The notes: a model not told the origin generated them from the sequence alone. Positions 1 through 9,414 are shown, numbered from the stretch's first letter. The stretch: DNA of 64,000 nucleotides from Lentzea guizhouensis (GCF_001701025.1 NZ_CP016793.1:2294001-2358000), one strand, 5' to 3'. Numbers and translations are program-made.

Positions 1-350
1 TGGTGACCGGCGTGCTGTTCCTGCTGGCGATGTTCTTCACGCCGCTCTACCAGGTCGTGCCGATCGAGGCGGCCGCACCGGCGTTGGTGATCGTCGGCGC
101 GCTGATGATGATGCAGATCCGCGAGATCGACTTCAGCGACTTCACGGTGGCGCTGCCCGCGTTCCTCACGATCGTGGTCATGCCGTTCACCTACTCGATC
201 GCGAACGGCATCGGCGCGGGCTTCGTCAGCTACGTGCTGCTCAAGGCCCTCACCGGCCGGGCCCGCGGTGTCCACCCGCTGATGTGGGTCGTGGCCGCCG
301 CGTTCGTCGTCTACTTCGCACTCGGCCCGATCCAGGGCCTGCTGGACTGA
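1..350 (+). CDS. NCS2-family purine permease, C-terminal fragment (starts upstream)
   Basis: These are the last 115 residues of an integral membrane protein whose frame is open to the left edge, so the start is missing. The fragment is almost entirely hydrophobic, with about four to five membrane segments. The run FLTIVVMPFTYSIANGIG and the following G-F-V-S-Y-V-L-L-K are typical of the end of AzgA/GhxP-type NCS2 transporters, which import adenine, guanine or hypoxanthine with protons. The tail G-L-L-D is short. A MarR/MFS pair begins 39 bases downstream; there is no sign that they share a transcript. Family assignment is good; substrate is inferred. Confidence 0.8.
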   Translation, partial: VTGVLFLLAMFFTPLYQVVPIEAAAPALVIVGALMMMQIREIDFSDFTVALPAFLTIVVMPFTYSIANGIGAGFVSYVLLKALTGRARGVHPLMWVVAAAFVVYFALGPIQGLLD

Positions 351-374
351 CGTTCGGCGAGAAACTATTTCGTG

Positions 375-387
375 AGTTATGCTAACT
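375..387 (+). promoter_or_regulatory. Inverted repeat and -10 element before the MarR gene
   Basis: AGTTA-TGC-TAACT is a perfect 5-bp inverted repeat with a 3-base centre. It contains TATGCT at 378-383, a good actinobacterial -10 (TANNNT), six bases before a GTG at 390. This arrangement suggests transcription starts at or next to that GTG (leaderless mRNA) and that the MarR protein represses its own promoter by covering the -10. The palindrome is seen directly; its role is inference. Confidence 0.5.
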
Positions 388-389
388 AC

Positions 390-815
390 GTGGCGAACGA
401 ACCGCACGGCCTGGCGAGCAGGCTTCGGCTTGCCGTCGTCCGCCTCAACCGCCGGCTGCGAGCCCAGCGCACCAACTCGTCGGTGTCGCTGACCCAGGTG
501 TCCGCGCTGTCCACACTGCACAAGTGCGGCCCGCTGACGCCGGGCGAGCTCGCCGCCAAGGAAGGCGTGCAACCGCCGTCGATGACGCGGGTCATCGCCG
601 CGCTGGAGGAGTTCGGCTTCGCCACGCGCAGCCCGCACCCCACCGACGGCCGTCAAGCCATCGTCGAGCTGACCGGCGAAGGCTTGTCGTACCTCGAGGA
701 CGAGATCACCGCGCGCGAGGCGTGGCTGGACAAGCGGCTGGCGGAGCTCCCCCAGGAGGAACGGGAGCTGCTCTCCAAGGCCGCCGAGATCATCGACAGG
801 ATGGCGGGGCAGTAA
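390..815 (+). CDS. MarR-family transcriptional regulator
   Basis: A 141-residue winged-helix regulator. The core reads V-S-L-T-Q-V-S-A-L-S-T-L, then G-P-L-T-P-G-E-L-A-A-K-E-G-V-Q-P-P-S-M-T-R (recognition helix), then the wing S-P-H-P-T-D-G-R-Q. This is the usual MarR order of dimerisation helix, HTH and wing. The family binds palindromes as dimers and is released by small aromatic or drug-like ligands. The GTG at 390 is preferred because a -10/palindrome sits just upstream; a GTG at 372 would add six residues. The MFS exporter gene begins four bases after the stop, so the pair is probably one operon with this gene as its repressor. Confidence 0.85.
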   Translation: MANEPHGLASRLRLAVVRLNRRLRAQRTNSSVSLTQVSALSTLHKCGPLTPGELAAKEGVQPPSMTRVIAALEEFGFATRSPHPTDGRQAIVELTGEGLSYLEDEITAREAWLDKRLAELPQEERELLSKAAEIIDRMAGQ

Positions 816-819
816 GGAC

Positions 820-2136
820 GTGTCGGGTTACGCGGGTGGTGGAGCGGAGACTTCGTCACCTCGGCGTACCGGAATGTTCTCTTCGCTTCGCATACACAAC
901 TACCGCCTCTACGCCTCCGGGCAGATCATCTCGCTGGTCGGCGTCTGGATGCAGCGCGTCGCCCAGGACTGGCTGGTCCTGGAGCTGACCAACGGCTCCG
1001 CCGTCGCCTTGGGCATCGCGGCGTCGTTGCAGTTCCTGCCGGTTCTGCTGCTGTCGATGTGGGGCGGCGTGCTCGCGGACCGCCTGGACAAGCGGCGGCT
1101 GTTGCTGTGGCTGGAGTCGGCGCTCGGTGTCTGCGCGTTGGCCTTGGGGCTGTTGGACGTCTCCGGCGTCGTCGAGCTGTGGCACGTATATGTGCTGTGC
1201 TTCCTGCTCGGGTGCTTCTCGGCGGTCGAGACGCCGGTGCGGCAGTCGTTCGTCGTGGAGATGGTCGGCCGGTCGTCCCTGACCAACGCCGTGGCCCTGA
1301 ACTCGATGATGTTCAACCTGGCGCGGATCATCGGGCCCGCTGTCGCCGGCCTGGCCATCGTGGCGATCGGGACCGGGTGGGTGTTCATCGCGAACGCCGT
1401 CAGCTTCGTCGGTGTGGTGCTCGGCGTGTGGCTGATGCGCACCACGGAGCTGCTGCGCTCGGATCCGGTGCCGCGGGCGAAGGGGCAGCTGCTGTCCGGG
1501 CTGCGTTATGTGCGCGGGCGGCCGGACCTCATGACCGTGATGCTGCTGGTCTTCTTCATCTCGACGTTCGGGTTCAACTTCTACCTGACGCTGGCGATCA
1601 TGGCCCGCAACGTGTTCGGCGGGGACGCCGATGCGTACGGGTTGTTGTCGACCCTGATCGCGGTGGGGACGTTGGCCGGGGCGACCTGGGCCGCGCGGCG
1701 GAAGACTCCCCGGATGTCGGTGTTCATCGGGTCCGGGGTGGTGTTCGGGGTGCTGGAGGTCGTGTCCGGTCTCATGCCGACGATGCTGCTGACCGGGCTG
1801 ATGATGATCCCGGTCGGCGTGGCGATGATGACCTTCAACACCACCGCGAACGCGACGATCCAGCTGGCCGTCGAGCCGGAGATGCGCGGGCGGGTGATGG
1901 GGATCTACATGCTGGTCTTCCTGGGCGGGAACCCGGTGGGCGGGCCGTTGATGGGGTGGCTCGGGGAGGTCAACGGGCGAGCGCCGATCATCGTCGGTGG
2001 TGTGGTGTCGGTGCTGGTGACGGTGACGGCGTGGGTGATCTTGGTGCGGCGCGGGGACATCGGGAGGCCGCGGTTGAGGCGGCGGGGGCGGAACATTGCG
2101 GCGGAGCCGGCTGAGACCGCCGACGCTGCTGTCTGA
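820..2136 (+). CDS. MFS transporter, DHA3/enterobactin-exporter-like
   Basis: A 438-residue protein with about 12 membrane segments, starting near F-S-S-L-R-I-H-N-Y-R-L-Y, the N-terminal signature of DHA3-type MFS drug or siderophore exporters. The loop between helices 2 and 3 reads G-G-V-L-A-D-R-L-D-K-R-R, the MFS motif A. The C-terminal tail is short, basic and soluble. The GTG at 820 has AAGGA six bases upstream and lies four bases after the MarR stop, so the two genes are almost certainly co-transcribed. Likely role: proton-driven efflux of a compound sensed by the MarR protein. Substrate unknown. Confidence 0.85.
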   Translation: MSGYAGGGAETSSPRRTGMFSSLRIHNYRLYASGQIISLVGVWMQRVAQDWLVLELTNGSAVALGIAASLQFLPVLLLSMWGGVLADRLDKRRLLLWLESALGVCALALGLLDVSGVVELWHVYVLCFLLGCFSAVETPVRQSFVVEMVGRSSLTNAVALNSMMFNLARIIGPAVAGLAIVAIGTGWVFIANAVSFVGVVLGVWLMRTTELLRSDPVPRAKGQLLSGLRYVRGRPDLMTVMLLVFFISTFGFNFYLTLAIMARNVFGGDADAYGLLSTLIAVGTLAGATWAARRKTPRMSVFIGSGVVFGVLEVVSGLMPTMLLTGLMMIPVGVAMMTFNTTANATIQLAVEPEMRGRVMGIYMLVFLGGNPVGGPLMGWLGEVNGRAPIIVGGVVSVLVTVTAWVILVRRGDIGRPRLRRRGRNIAAEPAETADAAV

Positions 2137-2550
2137 GCCTCGGTCGGGGTCTGTTGGCCGAGTTCGTCGCCTGTTCGGGTGAACGTTGTCCGGATTCTCG
2201 GCCGCCTGCGTCTGTTGAGCGTCACGAACCTCTGATCAACCGCGCCCGCAGATTTGGAAACGCGGAAAGGGTGCGCCGAAGATGTGGAGACGATCCGAAC
2301 GTGGGGTCTGGCCACCAGCGCGAGTCAGCTCCGAACGTGGGGCGCGGCCACCGGCGCGAGTCAGCCCAGCAGGAGTCAGCCCGGCAAGAGTGGTCGGCAC
2401 CGGCCCGGTGATCAGGGCGCGTCCGGATCCCAGCCGTGCTCGGCCAGCGCCGCGTGCACCCGGACTACCCGCTGCCGTTCGCGCGAGGCGGTGCGTGCAG
2501 CCACGGCGGTTCGGACTCCGGCACGTCAGCCCCGTCCAAGGTCCGCCACC
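2137..2550. other. Intergenic region without a supported gene
   Basis: This 414-base gap separates the convergent MFS gene and the sacsin-like gene. Short frames here lack a ribosome-binding site and use atypical codons. The only clear structure is the 36-bp tandem repeat at 2295-2366, followed by decayed AGTCAGCCC-type fragments up to about 2390. No convincing terminator hairpin was found. Confidence 0.5.
2295..2366. repeat. 36-bp direct tandem repeat, two copies
   Basis: Two head-to-tail copies (2295-2330 and 2331-2366) begin CCGAACGTGGGG and end GGCGCGAGTCAGC or similar, and differ at only a few positions. A shorter, decayed echo (GGAGTCAGCCCGGC) follows at about 2371. The unit is a multiple of three, but no surrounding frame looks like a gene. 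Confidence 0.7.
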
Positions 2551-5311
2551 TCAGCCCAGCAGGGTTGCCGCGGTCGGTTCGGTGATCAGGGCGGCGAACG
2601 TGTGGCGGTCGTCCCAGCGTTCGGTGACCCAGGCGAGCGCCCGTGCCAGGCCCTCGGGGGTGTCGGTGGCGTGGGGGACGTCGGCCATCCACCAGTCGAC
2701 GCGGTGGCCGTCGACCAGCAGCTCCTCGTGGACCACGACCACGCCGTCGGGCAGCGGGACTTCGAGGAGCTCGCAGGCCATCCGGACCGCGGCGAGGTCG
2801 TGCCACTGCACGATTTCGCCGACGTGGTCCGGGGAGCCCTCGAACTCCTCGGAGGCGAGTGCCAGGTCCAGGAGGTCGGCGAGGTCTTCCGATCCGTCGG
2901 CCAGCAGGACGCGGGACGGGGGGACCACGCCGAGGAGCCAGGGGTGGTCGAGGACGACCACGTCGTCGGCCGGGACTACCTCGCCGGTGAGGACGCGGAC
3001 GTGTGTCGGGGGGCGGAAGTCGCCGTCGGGGAGGGCGGCGTGGGCGCGGAGGACCACGGCGTCGGCGATGGCGCGGTCCGGGTCGGCGAGGCGGTCGAGG
3101 ACGAGTTCGGCGTCGTCGTCGTCGAGGACGTCGAGGTGGGTGCGGACGCCCGCGGCGCGCAGGACGTGGTCCGGGAGTTCGAGGTCCGGGGCCGGGTCGA
3201 AGAGGCCCTCGAGGAGGGTGGCGGCCGGGAGGCGGTACTCGCGCGGGGGGTTGCCCGCCAGGGAGGCGTGGCGGGCGATCCACCAGGCCGTGTAGCCGTC
3301 GGGTTCGGTGACGGCGCGCCAGGTGAGCGGGTCGGAGGCGAGCAGGCGCAGCGCCGCGGGCCAGTCGGCGACCAGGTCGAGGTCGCGGACGGCGAGGACG
3401 CGGGTGGGCTCGTCGGGAGTGGACGACCACCAGGCGGCTTCGTCGGCGAGGTCGTGGTCCGGGCCCGCGGGCTCGTCGTCGACGACCAGGGTGAAGCCGT
3501 CGACCACACCCAGGGCGACGAGGGCCGGGCGGGGGTAGGTGTCGGCGATCTCCTTGGAGAGCACCGGGAAGGCGTCGGACTCCAGGACGCCGACCAGTGG
3601 GGAGTCGGGCAGCAGGAGCTCGTCGGCGCGGTGCCATTCGCCGGTGGCGTCGGGCAGGGCGAGGGCGCCGAGCCAGGGTTGTTCGCCGGCGCGCAGGGCG
3701 GCGCGGTCGACGAGGCGCAGGACGGTGTCGACGAGGTCGTCGGGGGCGAGGCCGGCTTCGGCGTCTTCCAGGGAGCGGGCCACGTTCTCGCGCAGCGACG
3801 GGTCGGCGAGCAGCTCGGCGGCGCCTGCTTCGACCGCGCCCAGGCGGACGAGCAGCGGGTGCACGGCGTCCGGGTGCACGACGCGCAGGCCGGGCAGGGG
3901 CTCGTGCGATCAGGGTGGTGCGGGGGCCGGTGACCGTCGCCGTCGGCGAGCGGGACGGGCAGGGACTGCAGGGCCTCGCGGACGTCCGGGTCGACCTCGG
4001 CCAGCGGTGCGAAGGCGGCGTAGACCTCGCGCCACCAGGCCGGGTCGCCGTCGACGCCGGCCAGTGCGGCGACCACCTCGGCGACCGGGACGCGCGGGAC
4101 TTCCAGTGCTGCCAGGGCTTTGGCGTGCACGGGGGCGGAGAGCTCGGCGTCCAGCAGGCCCGGCAGGGCGTCCTCGACGAGCTCGACGAGCTCCTCGGAG
4201 CCCACGTCGAGCACGCGGGCGCGGGCGGGGGCGATCCACTCGCCGGACGCCAGCGGCAGCCACTCGGCCGCGCGCAACGCCTTCAGCCGCGGCGCGCAGG
4301 CGGTCGTCCACTTCGGACAGCGGGAAGCCGGGCAGCGGCACCAGGCGGTGCGTTCCACGCGGGGACGCGCGCCAGGGCCGGGTACAGGGCCGCGGCCGAC
4401 TCCAGCACCGACCACGCGGCGGCACCGGGCAGCACGCGGCGGCGCGAGGGCTCGACGGGCACGGTGGCGATCAGTCGTGCGGGCAACGACACCCGCTCGT
4501 CGGTCGGCGTCGGCGCGTGCAGCACGTCCTCACCGAGCGGCTCGTCGAGCGGGTACGCCCAGGTAGCGGTCCACTGTGGACGGTGTTCGACGCCCTGCAC
4601 GAGAGACGCGGGCAGCTCACCGGAGACCTGCTCGACCAGCCAGCGCGACGACCCGACGGTCACCACGCCCTCGGCGGTGACGAAGCGCTCCCACGACTGG
4701 GAACCGATCTCGACGCGGCGCAGACCCGGCAGCGCCAGCAGCAGGTCCGGCACCTCGGCGGCCAGGTCGTCGAGCGACAGGTCGACGGTCAGCGGCAGCC
4801 GGACCTCGGTCGTGAAACCGTCCGGCACCGGCTCGGAGCACGGCCACACCAGCCGCAGCACCGGCACGTCACCGCCGCGTTCGGCGGCCAGCTCCGGCAC
4901 CTCCAGGCGGGTCCGGGCGGCGGAGAACTCGACGCCACCGGACACCGAGACCACGCGCGGCGCGTCGGTCACGGCCAGCACGGCCGCGAACCCGACGCCG
5001 AACTGCCCGACGCCCGACTCCTTGGCCGACGCCCGCAGCGACGCCAGCGCGGCCACACCCGCGGCGGTCAGCGGCGCGCCGGTGTTCGCGGCCCGCAGCT
5101 CACCGTCCACCAGGGTGATCCGCAACACACCAGGCTCAGGACCGGCGGCGTCGGCGGCGTTCTGGGCCAGCTCGACGAGCAGGCGGTCGCGGTAGCCACC
5201 GATGCGGAGGTCCTCCTCCGCGTTCGCGTCCTCGCGGAACCGGGTGGGCGAACCACGCCACGCGGCGAGGACCGAGGTGCGCAGGGCCTCGGTGCCGAAC
5301 GGGTCGGTCAC
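2551..5311 (-). pseudogene. Sacsin N-terminal ATPase-like (Hsp90-type) protein gene, frameshifted
   Basis: The GTG at 5311 overlaps the TGA of the DUF3027 gene. The first about 310 residues read well: the GHKL-type ATP-binding motifs are visible as L-L-V-E-L-A-Q-N-A-A-D-A-A (N box) and G-V-G-Q-F-G-V-G-F (G box), as in the sacsin/Hsp90-like ATPase of actinobacterial proteins of about 900 residues. The frame then breaks near 4365, 4285, 3940 and 3910, each time continuing recognisably in another frame, and from 3879 runs cleanly to the stop at 2551. The pieces together give a full-length family member. The family is annotated as chaperone-like and its role in bacteria is unclear. Either a recent pseudogene or assembly indels; intact proteins upstream and downstream favour the latter slightly. 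Confidence 0.7.
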
Positions 5312-6036
5312 TCGGAGACGTCCAGCTGCGCGTCGTCGTAGACGAGGTCGGCGACCGGCACCATCGGGCTGATGTCGACCTCGATCTGGGAGTGCGCGCC
5401 GCAGCCGTAGCCGACGTGCACGACGTGGCCGTCGGCCGGCGCGATCTCGTTCGCGCACACGCCGAACGCGGCGCCGAACGCACCGGCCACGCGGGTGTAG
5501 AAACCGCAGGTGCCGCAGTGCGCGGGGGCGGAGCGGGCCATGTCCGACTTCGGGCCGAACTCCGAGGACACCCAGCGTTCGGCGGCGTCGAGACGGCCCT
5601 CGCGGGACAGCACGCGCTCGCGACCGAGACCGATCTCCAGCGCCACCTCCTCGACGGCCGGGTCGTCGGACTGGACGTGGCCGGAGACCAGGCGCGGGTC
5701 GTCCTCGCGGGCCGGGAACAGGTCGCCGACGCCGAGGTCACCGGCGCGGACCCGGTCGCTCCACGGCACCCACTCGGGTGCGACCAGGGCCTCCTGGCCC
5801 GGCAGCAGCACGACCTCGCTGACCGACACCGGCGTGCCCTCGCCCGCGCAGGCGACGGTCACGGCCCAGTTCCAGCCGCGGTAGCCCGCGTGCTCGGCTT
5901 CGAAGAGGTGCGTCACCGAGAACTCGTCCTCGGCGGACACCCCCACATGAGCACCGACGCGTTCCAACCCGGCTTCCTCCTGCGCGGCGGCGCGGGCGAG
6001 GTCAACGGCGTCGGCGAGCAGTTGCGTGGCGTTCAC
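5308..6036 (-). CDS. DUF3027 domain protein
   Basis: A 242-residue protein starting at the GTG at 6036 (V-N-A-T-Q-L-L-A-D-A-V). It carries the conserved C-G-T-C-G-F-Y pair and later G-V-C-A-N-E and G-Y-G-C-G-A-H, four cysteines that could form a metal site (inference). W-N-W-A-V-T-V and V-L-L-P-G-Q-E-A-L are typical of DUF3027, an actinobacterial family of unknown function. Its stop overlaps the start of the sacsin-like gene, so the two are translationally coupled. It is divergent from the glutaminyl cyclase gene. Longer upstream starts exist in the frame but would run into that neighbour. Confidence 0.8.
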   Translation of the reverse strand: MNATQLLADAVDLARAAAQEEAGLERVGAHVGVSAEDEFSVTHLFEAEHAGYRGWNWAVTVACAGEGTPVSVSEVVLLPGQEALVAPEWVPWSDRVRAGDLGVGDLFPAREDDPRLVSGHVQSDDPAVEEVALEIGLGRERVLSREGRLDAAERWVSSEFGPKSDMARSAPAHCGTCGFYTRVAGAFGAAFGVCANEIAPADGHVVHVGYGCGAHSQIEVDISPMVPVADLVYDDAQLDVSE

Positions 6037-6094
6037 GAACTGAATTGTGCCGCAGGACTTCGCGGGGACGAAAACTCGTGCCACCCTCCGTGGG

Positions 6095-6832
6095 GTGCGC
6101 TCACCCGTCTGGCTGGTCCTCGTCGCGGTTCTCGCCGCCTGTTCGACCCCGCAGGAAACAAAACCGCAGGTAGAAGTGCTCCAGAAAATTCCGCACGACA
6201 CAACCGCGTTCACCCAGGGGTTGGAACTCGTCGACGGCGTCCTCTACGAGGGCACCGGTCTGGAGGGCGAGTCGACGATGCGCGCGCTCGACCCGGCGAC
6301 CGGCGAGGTGCGCCAGAAGGTCGACCTGCCGCAGGAGCTCTTCGGCGAGGGCATCACGGTCGTCGACGACACCATCTGGCAGATCACGTGGCGCAACGGC
6401 GTGGCGATCGAGCGGGACCGCAAGACGTTCGACGAGGTGCGCCGGGTGTCCTACGACGGCGAGGGCTGGGGCCTCTGCCGCGACCAGTCCCGGCTCGTCA
6501 TGAGCGACGGCAGCGCGAAGCTCACCTTCCGCGACCCGAAGTCGTTCGCCGAGACCGGAAGTGTGCAGGTCACGCGGGACGGCACGCCGCTGACGCAGCT
6601 CAACGAGCTGGAGTGCGTGGGCGGCGAGGTGTGGGCGAACGTGTGGAAGACCGACGAGATCGTGCGCATCGACCCGGCCGACGGGAAGGTCACGAACACC
6701 TACGACCTGTCCTCTTTGAAGCCGCAAGGTGACGTCGACGTCCTGAACGGCATCGCGCACGTTCCCGGTACCGACGAGTTCCTGGTCACAGGCAAGAACT
6801 GGCCCACCATCTTCCGGGTGCGCTTCCACTGA
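6095..6832 (+). CDS. Glutaminyl-peptide cyclotransferase, lipoprotein
   Basis: A secreted beta-propeller-type glutaminyl cyclase of about 245 residues, which converts N-terminal glutamine to pyroglutamate. The start at GTG 6095 gives a clean lipoprotein signal (V-R-S-P then hydrophobic, lipobox V-L-A-A-C). An in-frame GTG at 6047 would add 16 uncharacteristic residues and leave almost no room for a promoter. Family signatures are F-T-Q-G-L-E-L, L-Y-E-G-T-G-L, N-E-L-E-C-V-G-G-E-V-W-A-N-V-W and the terminal L-N-G-I-A-H. It acts outside the membrane. It stands alone, with the MFS gene 20 bases downstream possibly co-transcribed. Confidence 0.87.
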   Translation: MRSPVWLVLVAVLAACSTPQETKPQVEVLQKIPHDTTAFTQGLELVDGVLYEGTGLEGESTMRALDPATGEVRQKVDLPQELFGEGITVVDDTIWQITWRNGVAIERDRKTFDEVRRVSYDGEGWGLCRDQSRLVMSDGSAKLTFRDPKSFAETGSVQVTRDGTPLTQLNELECVGGEVWANVWKTDEIVRIDPADGKVTNTYDLSSLKPQGDVDVLNGIAHVPGTDEFLVTGKNWPTIFRVRFH

Positions 6833-6851
6833 ATGGGGCAGGATTGAGGGT

Positions 6852-8354
6852 GTGACGGGCGACCGCGGGTGGAGTGACGAGCCGACTCCGAAGCGCTACC
6901 CGTGGCAGGACGACGAGTACCAGCCGCGGCAGCGCCGTGGCACGCCGTCCGAGCACGGTTTCCAGCCGCCTCCGCGCACCCAGAACACCCGGCCACTGCC
7001 GGACGAGGACCAGCAGACCACCCCGAGGCCGAAGCCGCCGAAGAAGCTCACCGTCACCCGCGTCGCGTGGTTCCGGTCCAAGCAGCTCTCGCAGCAGGCG
7101 GTCGCGGCGTTCCGGCGGGCGGCGCACGCGGACGGCGCGAAGAAGTCCGGCATGTCGTCGGTCACCTACGCGGTGATGATGAACTACGCGGCCGACGCGG
7201 CGATGGCCGTGGCGCTGGCGAACACGTTGTTCTTCTCGGCTGCCAGTGCCGAGTCCAAGACCAAGGTCGCGCTGTACCTGCTGATCACGGTCGCGCCGTT
7301 CGCGTTGATCGCGCCGGTGATCGGCCCGCTGCTGGACAAGATCCAACGCGGGCGGCGGCTCGCCCTGGCCGCGTCTTGCGTGCTGCGGATCGGGTTGTCG
7401 GTCGTGATGGCGCTGAACTTCGACAACTGGCTGCTGTACCCGGCGGCGCTGGGCAGCATGGTGCTGTCGAAGTCGTTCACGGTGCTCAAGTCGGCGATCA
7501 CGCCGCGGGTGCTGCCGCCGGAGATCACGCTGTCGAAGACCAACGCGCGCATGACCGTCTTCGGGCTGGCGGCGGGTGCGGTGTTCGGTGCGTTCGCGGC
7601 GGGTTTCGCGAACCTCTTCGGCTCGCCGGGCGCGCTGTGGTTCACGGCGGTGCTGTGCCTGGTGAACGCGGTGCTGTGCATGCGGATCCCGGCGTGGGTC
7701 GAGGTGACCGAGGGCGAGGTGCCCGCGGCGCTGCGGTCGCGCAAGCCCGGCAAGCGGCCGATGTCGCGGCACATCGTGGTGTCGTTGTGGGGCAACGGGA
7801 CCATTCGCGTGCTGACCGGGTTCCTGACGCTGTTCGCGGCTTTCGTGGTGCGCGAGCAGACCGAGGGCGACGCGGTCCGGCAGCTGCTGCTCCTGGGTGT
7901 GATCGCGGGTGCGGCCGGCATCGGCAGCTTCCTCGGCAACGCGATCGGCGCGCGCCAGCAGTTCGGCAAGCCCGACGAGGTGGTGCTCGGCTGCGTCGGC
8001 ACGGCGCTGGCGGCCACGATCGTCGCCGCCGCCCTGCCCGGCCTGGTGACCGCCGCGATCGTGGGGCTGCTCGGTGCCACGGCGTCGGCGCTCGCGAAGG
8101 TGAGCCTGGACGCGGTGATCCAGGACGACCTGCCGGAGGAGTCGCGCGCGTCGGCGTTCGGCCGCTCCGAGACGATCCTGCAGCTCACGTGGGTCTTCGG
8201 CGGCGCGCTGGGCGTGCTGCTGCCGCCGACGTTCTGGGTCGGGTTCCTGGTGGTCGCGGTGCTGCTGGCGCTCGGTCTCACGCAGACCTGGATGTCCCGC
8301 AACGGAACCTCGTTGCACCGGCTCGTCCGCAGGGCGGCCCCGGCCACCCCGTAG
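6852..8354 (+). CDS. MFS transporter with long cytoplasmic N-terminus
   Basis: A 500-residue protein. The first about 65 residues are polar and proline/arginine-rich, followed by about 12 membrane segments. The region K-V-A-L-Y-L-L-I-T-V-A-P-F-A-L-I-A-P-V then G-P-L-L-D-K-I is the MFS helix 2-3 area, with a variant motif A. The ordered neighbours cold-shock gene, HD gene, DUF2771 gene and this MFS gene are, as I recall, also close together in mycobacteria. GTG 6852 has a GAGGG-like site a few bases upstream. Substrate unknown. Confidence 0.8.
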   Translation: MTGDRGWSDEPTPKRYPWQDDEYQPRQRRGTPSEHGFQPPPRTQNTRPLPDEDQQTTPRPKPPKKLTVTRVAWFRSKQLSQQAVAAFRRAAHADGAKKSGMSSVTYAVMMNYAADAAMAVALANTLFFSAASAESKTKVALYLLITVAPFALIAPVIGPLLDKIQRGRRLALAASCVLRIGLSVVMALNFDNWLLYPAALGSMVLSKSFTVLKSAITPRVLPPEITLSKTNARMTVFGLAAGAVFGAFAAGFANLFGSPGALWFTAVLCLVNAVLCMRIPAWVEVTEGEVPAALRSRKPGKRPMSRHIVVSLWGNGTIRVLTGFLTLFAAFVVREQTEGDAVRQLLLLGVIAGAAGIGSFLGNAIGARQQFGKPDEVVLGCVGTALAATIVAAALPGLVTAAIVGLLGATASALAKVSLDAVIQDDLPEESRASAFGRSETILQLTWVFGGALGVLLPPTFWVGFLVVAVLLALGLTQTWMSRNGTSLHRLVRRAAPATP

Positions 8355-8364
8355 GCTGCCTGAC

Positions 8365-8820
8365 GTGCGTCGACTTGCTTCCGTCCTGGCCGTTTCCGTT
8401 CTCGTGCTGACGGGGTGCTCGCTCCCCCGCCACTACCCGGAGGTCACGTTCCACGCGAACGGCAAGACCATCCGGGTCGAGCCGGCGGTCTACTGCGACC
8501 TCGGCGGCGACAACTGCGCGGAGCGGGCCCAGCCCGCGAAGCTGAAGGTCCCCGCGGGCAAGGTCGTGCAGATCTCGGTCGACGGCCAGCTCGCCGACGG
8601 GCTGTGGGAGGCCGTGTTCCTGTACCGCGACGCGGCGGGCAAGGAGCAGACCACCGGCACCGGCCTGCTGGGCAAGGGCGAGAACTTCACCTACACGCTG
8701 TCGCTGCCGGACAAGGCCGACCAGCTGCTGGGCATCGAGGTCCACGAGGCGGCCGCGGCGGTGCTGGAGACCGGGCAGCCGCTGCTGCGCGGGTACTGGG
8801 CGGTCGAGGTCACCTCTTAA
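8365..8820 (+). CDS. DUF2771 lipoprotein
   Basis: A 151-residue exported lipoprotein: M-R-R then a hydrophobic core and lipobox V-L-T-G-C. The mature part is compact and beta-rich with V-Y-C-D-L-G-G-D-N-C, P-A-K-L-K-V-P-A-G-K-V-V-Q-I-S-V and L-P-D-K-A-D-Q-L-L-G-I, characteristic of DUF2771, an actinobacterial family of unknown role. It starts 10 bases after the MFS stop, so the two are probably one transcript. Its last bases overlap the stop of the convergent HD gene. Confidence 0.8.
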   Translation: MRRLASVLAVSVLVLTGCSLPRHYPEVTFHANGKTIRVEPAVYCDLGGDNCAERAQPAKLKVPAGKVVQISVDGQLADGLWEAVFLYRDAAGKEQTTGTGLLGKGENFTYTLSLPDKADQLLGIEVHEAAAAVLETGQPLLRGYWAVEVTS

Positions 8821-9401
8821 CGGCGGCCGAACGCCTCCCACCACTCGGTGGGGGCGATGCGGAGAGCGCTGTCCATGAGCGCCTTGCCGGTGTCGGTGAC
8901 GACGGACGCCTGCATGGTCTGGATGAAGCGCTCCATCTTGCTGACGCCGGCGGCCTGGTACTCGCGGGCCTGCAGGAGCAGTTCGAGCTTGTCGGCGTCA
9001 CGGGAGCAACGCGCTTCGGGCGTGTGGTCGATGTCCTTGGCGGCTTCGTGCTCGGCTACCAACGCCTCGATGTGCGCGGCGAGCGGGGCGGGCAGGTGCT
9101 GGACCTGGTCGCGGGCCACCTGCTCCGGCGGGACCTTCACGTCGAGGTAGAGCTTGCCCACGTAGGGGATGTCGCCGATGCGCGCCTCGGGCACGTCGTG
9201 GAACAGGCCCAGCGTCGCCGCCCGGTCCGGGTTCGCGCCCTCCTGCACGGCGAGCGCGTACGCCAGCACGCCCACCCGGAACGAATGGGCTGCCACCGAC
9301 TCGGGGTGCTGGACCCCGGCGAAGAGCCATCCCGCTCTGGGCAGGCGTTTGAGCTGGCCGACCTCGTAGACGAACTCGACGATCCGATCCGCGTCAGACA
9401 T
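8817..9401 (-). CDS. HD-domain hydrolase (YfbR-like nucleotidase)
   Basis: A 194-residue metal-dependent phosphohydrolase. Metal ligands are visible in E-S-V-A-A-H-S-F-R (first His) and L-F-H-D-V-P-E-A (HD pair), with a later aspartate in S-R-D-A-D-K-L-E. This pattern fits the HD_3 group that includes 5'-deoxynucleotidase YfbR. The enzyme likely removes phosphate from nucleoside monophosphates; the substrate is inferred from family. It lies just downstream of the cold-shock gene on the same strand (13 bases apart), so they are probably co-transcribed. Confidence 0.85.
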   Translation of the reverse strand: MSDADRIVEFVYEVGQLKRLPRAGWLFAGVQHPESVAAHSFRVGVLAYALAVQEGANPDRAATLGLFHDVPEARIGDIPYVGKLYLDVKVPPEQVARDQVQHLPAPLAAHIEALVAEHEAAKDIDHTPEARCSRDADKLELLLQAREYQAAGVSKMERFIQTMQASVVTDTGKALMDSALRIAPTEWWEAFGRR

Positions 9402-9414
9402 GACGCCGATCCTT

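Noticed and set aside
2154..2411. 85-codon open frame in the gap after the MFS gene
   Set aside because: No Shine-Dalgarno, atypical composition and repeats dominate the sequence.
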